Source of the DNA: Chloroflexota bacterium
GTDB taxonomy: Bacteria > Chloroflexota > UBA6077
NCBI GenBank assembly: GCA_021788565.1
Contig: JAJYKO010000331.1
Location: forward strand, 1 to 6,469
Direction: 5' to 3'
DNA length: 6,469 nucleotides
The notes under the pieces: model-generated
The model's database searches: none
The model's input: the letters and a program-made list of their open reading frames with translations, nothing else
What the model was told of the DNA's origin: nothing
Program-made: the position numbers and the translations under genes
Part shown: positions 1 through 4,949 of the stretch, in pieces
How positions within the stretch are numbered: the first letter of the stretch is position 1
How the letters are laid out: every line of letters begins with the position of its first letter

Positions 1-132
1 CGGCGGCGGAACGCAACTAGTTGAGGATCCCGTAAGGTCAGACCGAGTAACGTAGAAGCGGGAAGGAGGTTTTCATCTCCCCCCCGCCCCATATCGAGTT
101 ACTGCTTCTTGACGAACGGCTGCATCCGAGGC
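1..132. other. Sequence past pnp, no supported gene
   Basis: Apart from the hairpin at 60-85, nothing can be supported here. A plus-strand frame is open from the window edge to a TAG at 53-55 and could be the tail of a gene converging on pnp. A minus-strand frame is open from an ATG at 92 to the edge but has no Shine-Dalgarno sequence. Neither is long enough or similar enough to a known protein to call. Confidence 0.4.
60..85 (-). terminator. G-rich hairpin downstream of pnp, possible transcript end
   Basis: Read on the minus strand, GGGGGGGAG (85 to 77) can pair with CTCCTTCCC (68 to 60). This gives a 9-bp stem, with two G-U pairs, around an 8-base loop. It starts about 48 bases after the pnp stop codon. 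On the plus strand the two G-U pairs become A-C mismatches, so the structure favours the pnp transcript. No run of U follows (GCTTCTACG), so it may be a 3'-end stabilising hairpin, a weak terminator or chance pairing of G- and C-rich tracts. Confidence 0.4.
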
Positions 133-2346
133 CTAGTGCCCATCGTGCGTTTCTCGCGGTCCAGTGTGCCTGGACCTGTCGTAGGGGCGGCCTCCACCCT
201 CGTGTCCGTGGGGACGCGGCGAGGGCCCTGCGGTCCGAGCCGGAACTCCTTCACCTGGGGTACGCGGCTTCGCCCCGGGTAGCGCCTGCCGGCGAGAGAG
301 ATTGATCCGGCCCTGCCGGTCTATCTCGGTCACGACCACCGTCACCTCGTCTCCGATGTTCACGACGTCTTCGACGCGACCGACTCGGAAGTCTTCGAGC
401 TCAGAGATATGGACGAGCCCTTCCTTGCCGGGCAGTATCTCGACGAAGGCGCCGAACGGCAAGATTCGTGTCACCGTGCCGGTGTACGTCTTCCCGACCT
501 CGACGTCTTTGGTGAGCCGCTCGATGATATCGATAGCCTTGTTGGCATTGCTAGAACTGGTCGAGCCTATGACGACGGTGCCGTCATCCTCGATGTCGAT
601 GGTGCACTTCGTCTCGTCGATGATCTTGCGGATCATCTTCCCACCCGGGCCGATGACTTCTCGGATCTTGTCCGGGTTGATCTGGATCTTCACCATCCTG
701 GGGGCATACGGCGACAGCTCAGTCCGTGACTCCGAGATGGCGCCCAGCATGACGTCGAGGACCTTCGCGCGGGCTTCCTTGGCCTGGGCAAGTGCCTTCT
801 CCATGATCTCGGCCGTTATGCCCTTGACCTTGATATCCATCTGGAGGCCAGTGATTCCGGCTGGTGTGCCCGCCACCTTGAAGTCCATGTCGCCGAGGGC
901 GTCCTCGATGCCCTGGATGTCGGTGAGTATCGAGTATTTGCCCTCCTCACCGATCACCAGCCCCATCGCGATGCCCGCGACCGGAGCCTTTATGGGCACA
1001 CCGGCGTCCATCAGAGCCATCGTGCTGCCGCATACGCTGGCCATTGAGCTGGACCCGTTGGACGAGACCACCTCGGACACCACGCGGATGGTGTAAGGGA
1101 AGTCCTGCTCGCGGGGGATGACTGCTCCTACTGCGCGCTCCACCAGATGGCCGTGGCCAATGTCGCGGCGAGATGCGCCCCGAAGCGGCTTCACTTCGCC
1201 GGTCGAGTAAGGCGGGAAGTTGTAGTGGTGCATGAACCGCTTGGAAACGTCGATCCCGATGCCATCTATTATCTGCTCCTCGCTGGCAGAGCCGAGGGTT
1301 GCCACGGAGAGCACCTGTGTTTGCCCTCGAGTGAACAGAGCGGATCCATGGGTTCTGGGGAGGAGGCCCACCTCCGCCGAGAGCGACCTGATCTCATTCA
1401 GGCCCCTGCCGTCGGGGCGAAGTCCTCGGTCCAGCACGGCGGATCGGACCTGCGCCTTGTGCAAGGCGTCGAACACCTTGGCCACCAGTACGGGGTCGTG
1501 GTTCTCGCCGAGCGCCTCAAGGGTCTCGCGCTTCAACTGGTCGGTGGCTGCCTCGCGCGTGTGCTTATCCGGGCTGGTCACAGCGGAAGCGAGCCGGTCC
1601 TTCACGAAGGCCATGACCGCCGCCATCGTCTCCTGTGGAATCTCCACTTCAGCGTAGGGGCGCTTTGGCTTGCCGACGGCCTCCACCATTTTCTGCTGGA
1701 TTTCGATGGCAGGCTGCATCGACCGGTGGGCGAACTGTATTGCCTCCAGCACCAGGTCTTCAGGCAACTCCAGCATGCCGGCCTCCACCATCATCACCGC
1801 GTCCGCGGTGCCCGCCACGCTGAGGTCCAGCTTGCTATCCTGCAATTGAGAGAGAGTTGGATTCAGAACCAGCTCCCCGTCGATGTAGCCAATCTTCACA
1901 GCGGCCACCGGGCCGAAGAAGGGGATGTTCGAAATGGACAGCGCCGCCGAAGCGGCGATGGTGCCTATCGTCGAGGGATCATTCTCCTGGTCCGCCGATA
2001 GGACCGTCAGAATCACCTGAACGTCGTTACGATACGCCTTCGGAAAGAGAGGGCGAATGGGGCGGTCGGTGAGGCGGGCAGCCAGGATTGCCTGCTCGCT
2101 CGGTCGGTTCTCGCGCTTAATAAAACCGCCGGGGATCTTCCCAGCAGCGTACATCTTCTCTTCGTAATCAACGGTAAGGGGGAAAAAGTCGACGCCTTCT
2201 CGTGGAGAGTCGGAGCTCGTCGCGGTCCCCAGGACCATCGTGTCGCCGTAACGAACTAGCGCTGCCCCATTGGCAAGTTGCGCTATCTTGCCGGTCTCGA
2301 TTGACAGACGCCTTCCACCGAGGACGGTCTCAAAGTGCTCGGTCAT
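133..2346 (-). CDS. pnp: Polyribonucleotide nucleotidyltransferase (PNPase)
   Basis: PNPase is a trimeric cytoplasmic 3'-to-5' exoribonuclease. It degrades RNA with phosphate to nucleoside diphosphates, can add tails in reverse, and is often part of the degradosome. The 737-residue protein has the full architecture. A first RNase PH domain (about 10-145) contains PGGFIKRE and [11 protein letters not shown] (92-102). A helical linker spans about 150-300. The catalytic second RNase PH domain (about 310-520) has TRGQTQVL, the [15 protein letters not shown] block (428-442) and the DALGDMDFK motif with D486 and D488. A KH domain (about 550-610) carries GPGGK at 566-570, and an S1 domain spans 618-686. 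The tail after 690 is Pro/Gly/Arg/His rich and looks disordered. Where many homologues read REGRPSE, this one has RENRPSE. The ATG has GAGGAG five bases upstream. It lies 59 bases after rpsO, the classic rpsO-pnp pairing, so co-transcription is likely. That gap shows only weak hairpins (TGGG-TTT-CCCA near 2360-2370). Confidence 0.99.
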   Translation of the reverse strand: MTEHFETVLGGRRLSIETGKIAQLANGAALVRYGDTMVLGTATSSDSPREGVDFFPLTVDYEEKMYAAGKIPGGFIKRENRPSEQAILAARLTDRPIRPLFPKAYRNDVQVILTVLSADQENDPSTIGTIAASAALSISNIPFFGPVAAVKIGYIDGELVLNPTLSQLQDSKLDLSVAGTADAVMMVEAGMLELPEDLVLEAIQFAHRSMQPAIEIQQKMVEAVGKPKRPYAEVEIPQETMAAVMAFVKDRLASAVTSPDKHTREAATDQLKRETLEALGENHDPVLVAKVFDALHKAQVRSAVLDRGLRPDGRGLNEIRSLSAEVGLLPRTHGSALFTRGQTQVLSVATLGSASEEQIIDGIGIDVSKRFMHHYNFPPYSTGEVKPLRGASRRDIGHGHLVERAVGAVIPREQDFPYTIRVVSEVVSSNGSSSMASVCGSTMALMDAGVPIKAPVAGIAMGLVIGEEGKYSILTDIQGIEDALGDMDFKVAGTPAGITGLQMDIKVKGITAEIMEKALAQAKEARAKVLDVMLGAISESRTELSPYAPRMVKIQINPDKIREVIGPGGKMIRKIIDETKCTIDIEDDGTVVIGSTSSSNANKAIDIIERLTKDVEVGKTYTGTVTRILPFGAFVEILPGKEGLVHISELEDFRVGRVEDVVNIGDEVTVVVTEIDRQGRINLSRRQALPGAKPRTPGEGVPARTAGPSPRPHGHEGGGRPYDRSRHTGPRETHDGH

Positions 2347-2405
2347 TCATTCTCCTCGTTGGGAAACCCAGACAGGCCCATCTCAAGCAGTCAAGGTGCC
2401 GGCTG

Positions 2406-2675
2406 CTACTTGCGAAGGCCGAGTTCCGCGATCAACGTCTGGTATTTCCGGCTGTTTTGTCGATTGATGTAGGCCAGATGTCGGCGTCGCTGACCTATCA
2501 ACATCAACAGTCCTCGCCTCGAGTGGTGATCGTGCTTGTGGGACTTGAGGTGTTCCACCAACTGCTCGATGCGGCGAGTGAGGAGAGCGACCTGCACTTC
2601 CGAAGAGCCAGTATCCGTGTCGCTTGTCTTGAACTTCTCGATAATCGCAGCCTTGTCTTCTGTCCCTAGTGGCAC
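2406..2675 (-). CDS. rpsO: 30S ribosomal protein S15
   Basis: S15 binds 16S rRNA in the platform of the small subunit and helps nucleate assembly. The 89-residue product is the normal family length. It has the family blocks DTGSSEVQVALLT (21-33), HKHDHHSRRGLL (46-57), the basic GQRRRHLAYI segment and the C-terminal LIAELGLRK. The start is a GTG at 2675 giving (M)PLGTEDK. It is chosen because AAGGAGG lies nine bases upstream and because S15 begins here. The reading frame continues open upstream to an ATG at 2843, but those 56 extra codons cross the promoter and have no S15 similarity. The gene is first in the rpsO-pnp operon. In other bacteria S15 represses its own mRNA through leader structures. 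The leader here is about 57 bases, but I could not assign a particular S15-binding fold. Confidence 0.98.
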   Translation of the reverse strand: MPLGTEDKAAIIEKFKTSDTDTGSSEVQVALLTRRIEQLVEHLKSHKHDHHSRRGLLMLIGQRRRHLAYINRQNSRKYQTLIAELGLRK

Positions 2676-2684
2676 CTTGAAAAA

Positions 2685-2691
2685 CCTCCTT
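2685..2691 (-). promoter_or_regulatory. Ribosome binding site deciding the GTG start of rpsO
   Basis: AAGGAGG, a perfect Shine-Dalgarno match, lies nine bases before the GTG at 2675-2673. It fixes the start that gives an 89-residue S15 and excludes the longer ATG-initiated frame. Confidence 0.93.
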
Positions 2692-2738
2692 GGAGCTCCT
2701 GGGCACCCGTGTTTCATAAACTTCACAACAACGGCGAA

Positions 2739-2768
2739 AGTATAGCACACGGCTCGCAGCCTTGACAA
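2739..2768 (-). promoter_or_regulatory. Promoter of rpsO-pnp (extended -10)
   Basis: On the minus strand the -35 TTGTCA (2768-2763) and -10 TATACT (2744-2739) are 18 bases apart. A TG one base before the -10 gives an extended -10 (TGCTATACT). The predicted start near 2732 leaves a leader of about 57 bases before the rpsO GTG. The -35 shares five bases with the -35 of the divergent acetyltransferase promoter. Confidence 0.78.
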
Positions 2769-2790
2769 ACGACCCCTGTGGGACTGTAAT
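2762..2790 (+). promoter_or_regulatory. Promoter of the GNAT acetyltransferase gene
   Basis: A consensus -35 TTGACA (2762-2767) is followed after 17 bases by TGTAAT (2785-2790), a 5/6 match to TATAAT. Transcription would begin near 2797, leaving about 74 bases of leader. That leader holds a small hairpin (GCCTTCCGGAGGC, 2806-2818). The -35 overlaps that of the divergent rpsO promoter. Confidence 0.75.
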
Positions 2791-2870
2791 ACGTCTAACG
2801 ACGGCGCCTTCCGGAGGCACTTGCTGTTCGGGATGGCGCCCACTCCACTTGCATCGGAGGGAACACCGCG

Positions 2871-3308
2871 ATGAAGATCCGAACCATCGTAGACGACGAC
2901 CTGCCCCGATGCGCCCAGCTATACACCGAGATCTACGGTGCTACATCCTATCGCGAAGCCTGGACCTATGATAGTGCGCTTGCGCATCTATCCGAGTTGT
3001 GGGACAGCTGCGCGAACAGCTGCTTTATCGCCGAGGAGCGGGACAGAGTGGTGGGCTTCGCCTTTTGCTCATACCACACCTCGTGGATGGGCAAGGTGAT
3101 GAGGATCGACGAACTCGACGTTGACCCGAGGCTGCAACGACATGGCATCGGAACAGCTCTTCTGGAGCACTGCGTTGGGGCGGGCCGCTACCTGCACAGC
3201 GTGGTTGCGATAGAGGCGGTGTCTCCCCGTGCGGCTCCCGCGGTTGACTTCTATTCCTCTCGGGGCTTCGAGTCGGGAGGACGGGAATTGCTTAACAAGC
3301 GGCTGTGA
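2871..3308 (+). CDS. GNAT-family N-acetyltransferase
   Basis: GNAT enzymes transfer an acetyl group from acetyl-CoA to an amine; the substrate of this one cannot be told. The 145-residue protein is a single compact GNAT domain. An N-terminal strand and helix (KIRTIVDDDLPRCAQLYTEIY) come first, followed by strand-forming VVGFAFC (60-66). Motif A (RIDELDVDPRLQRHGIGTALLEH, about 78-100) contains the Q-R-H-G-I-G pyrophosphate-binding loop at 89-94. Motif B includes AVDFYSSRGFE (124-134), where Y128 sits at the usual general-acid position. The ATG has GGAGGG nine bases upstream. The gene stands alone, divergent from rpsO and convergent with the SRPBCC gene. RimI-like protein acetylation is possible given the ribosomal neighbour, but adjacency on opposite strands is weak evidence. 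Confidence 0.88.
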   Translation: MKIRTIVDDDLPRCAQLYTEIYGATSYREAWTYDSALAHLSELWDSCANSCFIAEERDRVVGFAFCSYHTSWMGKVMRIDELDVDPRLQRHGIGTALLEHCVGAGRYLHSVVAIEAVSPRAAPAVDFYSSRGFESGGRELLNKRL

Positions 3309-3348
3309 CGCCGTTTCGAGTCAGTGGAGGGCCGAAAGTGCGCATGGT

Positions 3349-3363
3349 GAGGCCGCGGGCCTC
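3349..3363. terminator. GC-rich hairpin between convergent genes
   Basis: GAGGCC-gcg-GGCCTC is a perfect 6-bp inverted repeat with a 3-base loop. It lies in the 62-base gap between the stop codons of the acetyltransferase and SRPBCC genes, and is symmetrical, so either transcript could form it. No U-run follows on either strand, so it is at best a weak or U-less bidirectional terminator. Confidence 0.4.
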
Positions 3364-3370
3364 GGTGGGG

Positions 3371-3808
3371 TCAGCTGCTCTCGAGTAGACGCTTCAGCTC
3401 TAGCAGTGACGCCGTGGTCATCGCCTTCACTTCTTGTGCCACGGACTCGCGCACGTTGCGCGGGATGAACGGTATGGGGAAGGAGTAGCTCGCGAAGAGC
3501 CTCACCCTGGTTTTGCCATCTTCGTCCGCGAAGTCCCATTCAAGCCAACTCTTGAGCCCCGCCACGGACGTGGAGACAATCCGCTGATCCTCCGCGAACT
3601 CCACTATGCGGAGCTTCGACCGCACCGGGATGCCCCGGAACCAACCCCTGGCGTCCACGGTATTGCCGATTCCGCGGATGGGTCCGGGCATGAGGTCCAG
3701 CCTGGAGAAGTGCTTCTCATACTTCGTCGTGTTTCGGTAGTCCGCAACGAAGTCAAACACCTTGTGGCGTGGAGCGTCGACCAGAATCGATTGGTCTGTA
3801 TGTGGCAT
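3371..3808 (-). CDS. SRPBCC (START/polyketide cyclase-like) family protein
   Basis: The product belongs to the SRPBCC superfamily of helix-grip proteins, which hold hydrophobic ligands in a deep cavity. Members include polyketide cyclases, lipid-transfer proteins and coenzyme Q-binding proteins. The 145-residue protein fits one domain. It opens with the hallmark strand-helix QSILVDAPRHKVFDFVADYRN (6-26), passes through a series of beta strands (SKLRIVEF, WLEWDFADEDGKTRVRLFASYSF) and ends in a long amphipathic helix (about 120-143). No signal peptide or membrane segment is seen. The chosen ATG at 3808 has GGAAGGAG just upstream. An in-frame ATG seven codons earlier (3829) has no Shine-Dalgarno sequence. 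Ligand and role are unknown, and the gene appears monocistronic. Confidence 0.87.
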   Translation of the reverse strand: MPHTDQSILVDAPRHKVFDFVADYRNTTKYEKHFSRLDLMPGPIRGIGNTVDARGWFRGIPVRSKLRIVEFAEDQRIVSTSVAGLKSWLEWDFADEDGKTRVRLFASYSFPIPFIPRNVRESVAQEVKAMTTASLLELKRLLESS

Positions 3809-3812
3809 CTTA

Positions 3813-3820
3813 CTCCTTCC
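3813..3820 (-). promoter_or_regulatory. Ribosome binding site of the SRPBCC gene
   Basis: GGAAGGAG ends four bases before the ATG at 3808. It supports that start over the upstream ATG at 3829, which has only AGAACTC in front of it. Confidence 0.8.
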
Positions 3821-3829
3821 CAACTGCAT

Positions 3830-4013
3830 GGAGTTCTAAAGGCTCTGGTTTCTGACGCTACGCCAGTATTCTCCACCGCGAATAGTCGTGAGTCAAATGC
3901 ATCCGGGATGAACCGTGCTAAATGCTAGCAGATGGTTAAGAACGAACTGCATGGCCCTGGGACGTCCGGAATGACACCCAAGCTGGCTATCAGGCGGAGT
4001 CGAGCATAGATGC
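3830..4013. other. Divergent intergenic region with small palindromes
   Basis: No gene is supported here. It holds the candidate SRPBCC promoter, a TGCTA-aatgc-TAGCA inverted repeat (3916-3930), an 8-base palindrome GGACGTCC (3960-3967) about 47 bases upstream of the next -35 box, and one copy of a 10-base direct repeat, AACTGCATGG (3945-3954). The other copy is at 3822-3831, beside the SRPBCC start. Confidence 0.5.
3868..3896 (-). promoter_or_regulatory. Candidate promoter of the SRPBCC gene
   Basis: On the minus strand TTGACT (3896-3891) lies 17 bases before GAGAAT (3873-3868). The -35 matches 5/6 and the -10 only 4/6. An alternative -10, AATACT at 3870-3865, would need a 20-base spacer. 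This is the best candidate in the upstream region but remains weak. Confidence 0.4.
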
Positions 4014-4041
4014 TTGACAGCCACGAGGCTGGTGATATAGT
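4014..4041 (+). promoter_or_regulatory. Promoter of the riboswitch-winged-helix transcript
   Basis: TTGACA (4014-4019), a 16-base spacer and TATAGT (4036-4041) with a TG one base upstream form a strong extended -10 promoter. The start would fall near 4048, about 20-25 bases before the riboswitch core, leaving a leader of nearly 300 bases. The spacer contains the inverted repeat CAGCC-acga-GGCTG (4018-4031), a possible operator. Confidence 0.78.
4018..4031. promoter_or_regulatory. Inverted repeat in the promoter spacer, possible operator
   Basis: CAGCC-acga-GGCTG is a perfect 5-bp dyad with a 4-base centre, between and touching the -35 and -10 boxes. A protein bound there would block RNA polymerase. 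The downstream winged-helix protein is an obvious autoregulation candidate, but no second copy was found, so this is inference. Confidence 0.3.
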
Positions 4042-4065
4042 AGGCTCAAGTAGATAAGAAACACA

Positions 4066-4194
4066 CGTCTGAGGCCGAGTTCCTGTCCTAGGGAGCGGGG
4101 GACCCAAATCGCGGGGCGAATCGCGCGAGTGCGCGTAGGGATGCTCTTTCTTCCCGAGCCCGTCAGCTAACCCCGTAGGCGTAGGAAGAGGACG
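4066..4194 (+). promoter_or_regulatory. ydaO/yuaA-class cyclic di-AMP riboswitch
   Basis: The aptamer is recognisable from conserved blocks in the right order: GCCGAG (4074-4079), GAGCGGGGGACCCA (4093-4106), GGGGCGAATC (4113-4122), GTAGGGAT (4135-4142), CCCGTCAGCTAACCCCG (4159-4175) and AGGCGTA (4177-4183). The expected helices form: CGGGG 4096-4100 with CCCCG 4171-4175; GGGC 4114-4117 with GCCC 4158-4161; GGGA 4138-4141 with TCCC 4152-4155; and a variable hairpin CGCGC-GAGT-GCGCG (4122-4135). The closing GCC/GGC helix is short, with CGTCT 4066-4070 and GGACG 4190-4194 possibly extending it. This class binds c-di-AMP and usually switches expression off. No U-rich terminator was seen in the next 150 bases, so control of translation is a possibility. 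The boundaries are approximate. Confidence 0.93.
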
Positions 4195-4344
4195 AGTGAG
4201 AACAGATCACCATTGGGCGGCTGGGCACGGTCCGTCGCCGTTCAAGTTCCCCCTCTCCGTTTTCCCGCTTAACGCCGGCAAGGTGCCCTCCAGGAGCTTC
4301 GGCCTGTCTGCTCACTGCTATCGAGCTAGGAGGTGCTCGGTTTC
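4195..4344 (+). other. Leader between riboswitch and winged-helix gene
   Basis: These 150 bases should hold the expression platform. Pairings visible by eye are GGCGGC (4217-4222) with GTCGCC (4234-4239, one G-U); a long-range GGGCAC (4223-4228) with GTGCCC (4283-4288); CCTCC (4287-4291) complementary to the Shine-Dalgarno GGAGG (4329-4333); and the hairpin at 4320-4341. No intrinsic terminator with a U-tract is apparent. A small ORF (4196-4357) runs through it. Confidence 0.45.
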
Positions 4345-4357
4345 ATGCTCAGTCTGA
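4196..4357 (+). CDS. Possible 53-residue leader ORF after the riboswitch
   Basis: A GTG at 4196 begins right after the riboswitch. It is preceded by AGAGGA four bases upstream, with AGGAA just before that. The frame stays open to a TGA at 4355-4357, overlapping the start of the winged-helix gene by 13 bases in another frame. The 53-residue product has no recognisable motif. It is rich in His, Pro, Ser and Arg, with a hydrophobic stretch PFKFPLSVFPL and a Cys/Ser-rich end. It could be a leader peptide coupling riboswitch-controlled translation to the next gene, or a chance open frame in GC-rich DNA. Its Shine-Dalgarno bases AGGAC (4189-4193) are complementary to GTCCT (4085-4089) in the aptamer's 5' region. 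Confidence 0.22.
   Translation: MRTDHHWAAGHGPSPFKFPLSVFPLNAGKVPSRSFGLSAHCYRARRCSVSCSV
4320..4341 (+). promoter_or_regulatory. Hairpin with the winged-helix gene's ribosome binding site in its loop
   Basis: ATCGAGC (4320-4326) pairs with GCTCGGT (4335-4341) over seven base pairs, one of them U-G. This exposes an 8-base loop TAGGAGGT that contains the whole Shine-Dalgarno sequence AGGAGG (4328-4333). The ATG at 4345 is four bases after the stem. The linear spacing of 11 bases is long, and folding would bring the two closer. This decides for ATG 4345 over GTG 4333, which overlaps the Shine-Dalgarno itself. Confidence 0.55.
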
Positions 4358-4761
4358 GACTGGATCCCGATATGGAGCGGTTGCTCGAGCGTGATGTCGA
4401 TGACCTGGCTAAGTACAACATTCTGCGATACCTACACGACAATCCTGAGGTGCGAGGCGACGTCGAATTCTTCGCCGATCGGCTGGGACTGCGATCTGTA
4501 GAGCGAGTCGGCGAGGCACTGGAAGCCCTGACTCGCTGCGGACTGCTGACTAGGCTCCCATCTGACAATAGTCCCGGCGACTGCTATCGGTTGAGCGGGG
4601 ATCCCACGGCCGTGGAAACGGTGGATCGACTCTATCAGCTCAGCTCCACAAGCTTCTATGGAGAGATCGTGGAGCGGCTGGCCGCTCGCTCGCTGCACAG
4701 GGCGCGACGGGCGCAGGCTGCACATGCAGTGCAACCCAGCGGTAACGGAGTCACCCGTTAG
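4345..4761 (+). CDS. Small winged helix-turn-helix protein, function unknown
   Basis: I do not recognise a named family. The 138-residue protein looks like a DNA-binding winged helix. A helix (about 20-32, LAKYNILRYLHDN) is followed by the helix-turn-helix pair DVEFFADRLGLRS (39-51) and VERVGEALEALTRCGLL (52-68). A beta wing comes next, LLTRLPSDNSPGDCYRLS (67-84). This layout resembles MarR/ArsR-type or FaeA-like domains. A further helix (about 88-115) may dimerise, and the tail is Arg/Ala rich (RSLHRARRAQAAHA). No ligand-binding domain, signal or membrane segment is present. The gene follows a c-di-AMP riboswitch on the same transcript, implying control by c-di-AMP. An in-frame GTG at 4333 would add four residues but overlaps the ribosome binding site. 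Confidence 0.8.
   Translation: MLSLRLDPDMERLLERDVDDLAKYNILRYLHDNPEVRGDVEFFADRLGLRSVERVGEALEALTRCGLLTRLPSDNSPGDCYRLSGDPTAVETVDRLYQLSSTSFYGEIVERLAARSLHRARRAQAAHAVQPSGNGVTR
4743..4760 (+). repeat. Small hairpin across the end of the winged-helix gene
   Basis: TAACGG-agtcac-CCGTTA is a perfect 6-bp inverted repeat. It overlaps the last codons and all but the final base of the TAG stop codon at 4759-4761. No U-run follows. It may add to 3'-end structure with the larger repeat downstream. Confidence 0.35.
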
Positions 4762-4794
4762 CAAACCGACCGGTCTTCAGTATTAGGCGTATTC

Positions 4795-4859
4795 ACAAAG
4801 TCGCAACGCCATTCACGGAGGAGGGTTATCCTCTCGGAGTGGCGTTGCGACTACTTTGT
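4795..4859. repeat. 65-base long inverted repeat between winged-helix gene and thiE
   Basis: Arms TCGCAACGCCATTC (4801-4814) and GAGTGGCGTTGCGA (4837-4850) pair over 14 bp with a single G-T. Outside them ACAAAG (4795-4800) and CTTTGT (4854-4859) add six pairs, with three unpaired bases (CTA) on the right arm. Inside, GAGGA (4818-4822) and TCCTC (4829-4833) add five more, leaving the loop GGGTTA. Possible roles are a transcript end for the winged-helix gene (no strong U-tract follows), a processed RNA hairpin, or a small palindromic repeat element. The -35 box of the thiE promoter lies in the right arm. Confidence 0.85.
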
Positions 4860-4874
4860 AGTGGGGCCTATAAT
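4845..4874 (+). promoter_or_regulatory. Promoter of the thiE-pyrophosphatase operon
   Basis: A perfect -10 TATAAT (4869-4874) lies 18 bases after TTGCGA (4845-4850), a 4/6 match to TTGACA that is part of the long inverted repeat. Transcription would start near 4881. The leader of about 70 bases can form two small hairpins (AGCAA-gtaa-TTGCT, 4882-4895; GCTAG...CTAGC, 4900-4918). None of the TPP-riboswitch consensus blocks (CUGAGA, ACCUGAUCUGG-like) is present. Confidence 0.65.
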
Positions 4875-4949
4875 TGGCTGGAGCAAGTAATTGCTTTGGG
4901 CTAGACCCTGTAACTAGCACATATTCTTTTGACTGCTCAGAGAAGTGCA

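Noticed and set aside
1147..2001. Long plus-strand open frame of 284 codons opposite pnp
   Set aside because: It is fully antisense to the well-supported pnp gene, and its translation shows no domain; it reflects GC-rich codon bias.
2383..2820. Minus-strand 145-codon frame overlapping rpsO
   Set aside because: It runs through rpsO in another frame, crosses the rpsO promoter and has no ribosome binding site or family resemblance.
2833..2874. 13-codon ORF (ATG at 2833) whose TGA overlaps the ATG of the acetyltransferase gene
   Set aside because: It has no Shine-Dalgarno at proper distance (the GGAGG at 2813-2817 is 15 bases away) and is short enough to be chance.
3434..3928. Plus-strand 164-codon frame opposite the SRPBCC gene
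   Set aside because: It is antisense to a gene with a good ribosome binding site and recognisable fold; no motif in the translation.
4333..4344. GTG at 4333 as start of the winged-helix gene
   Set aside because: It overlaps the only good Shine-Dalgarno (4328-4333) and has none of its own, so ATG 4345 is preferred.
4801..4850. Inverted repeat as an integron attC site
   Set aside because: The arms contain CAAC/GTTG, but the outer 7-mers do not fit RYYYAAC/GTTRRRY and there is no cassette structure or integrase nearby.
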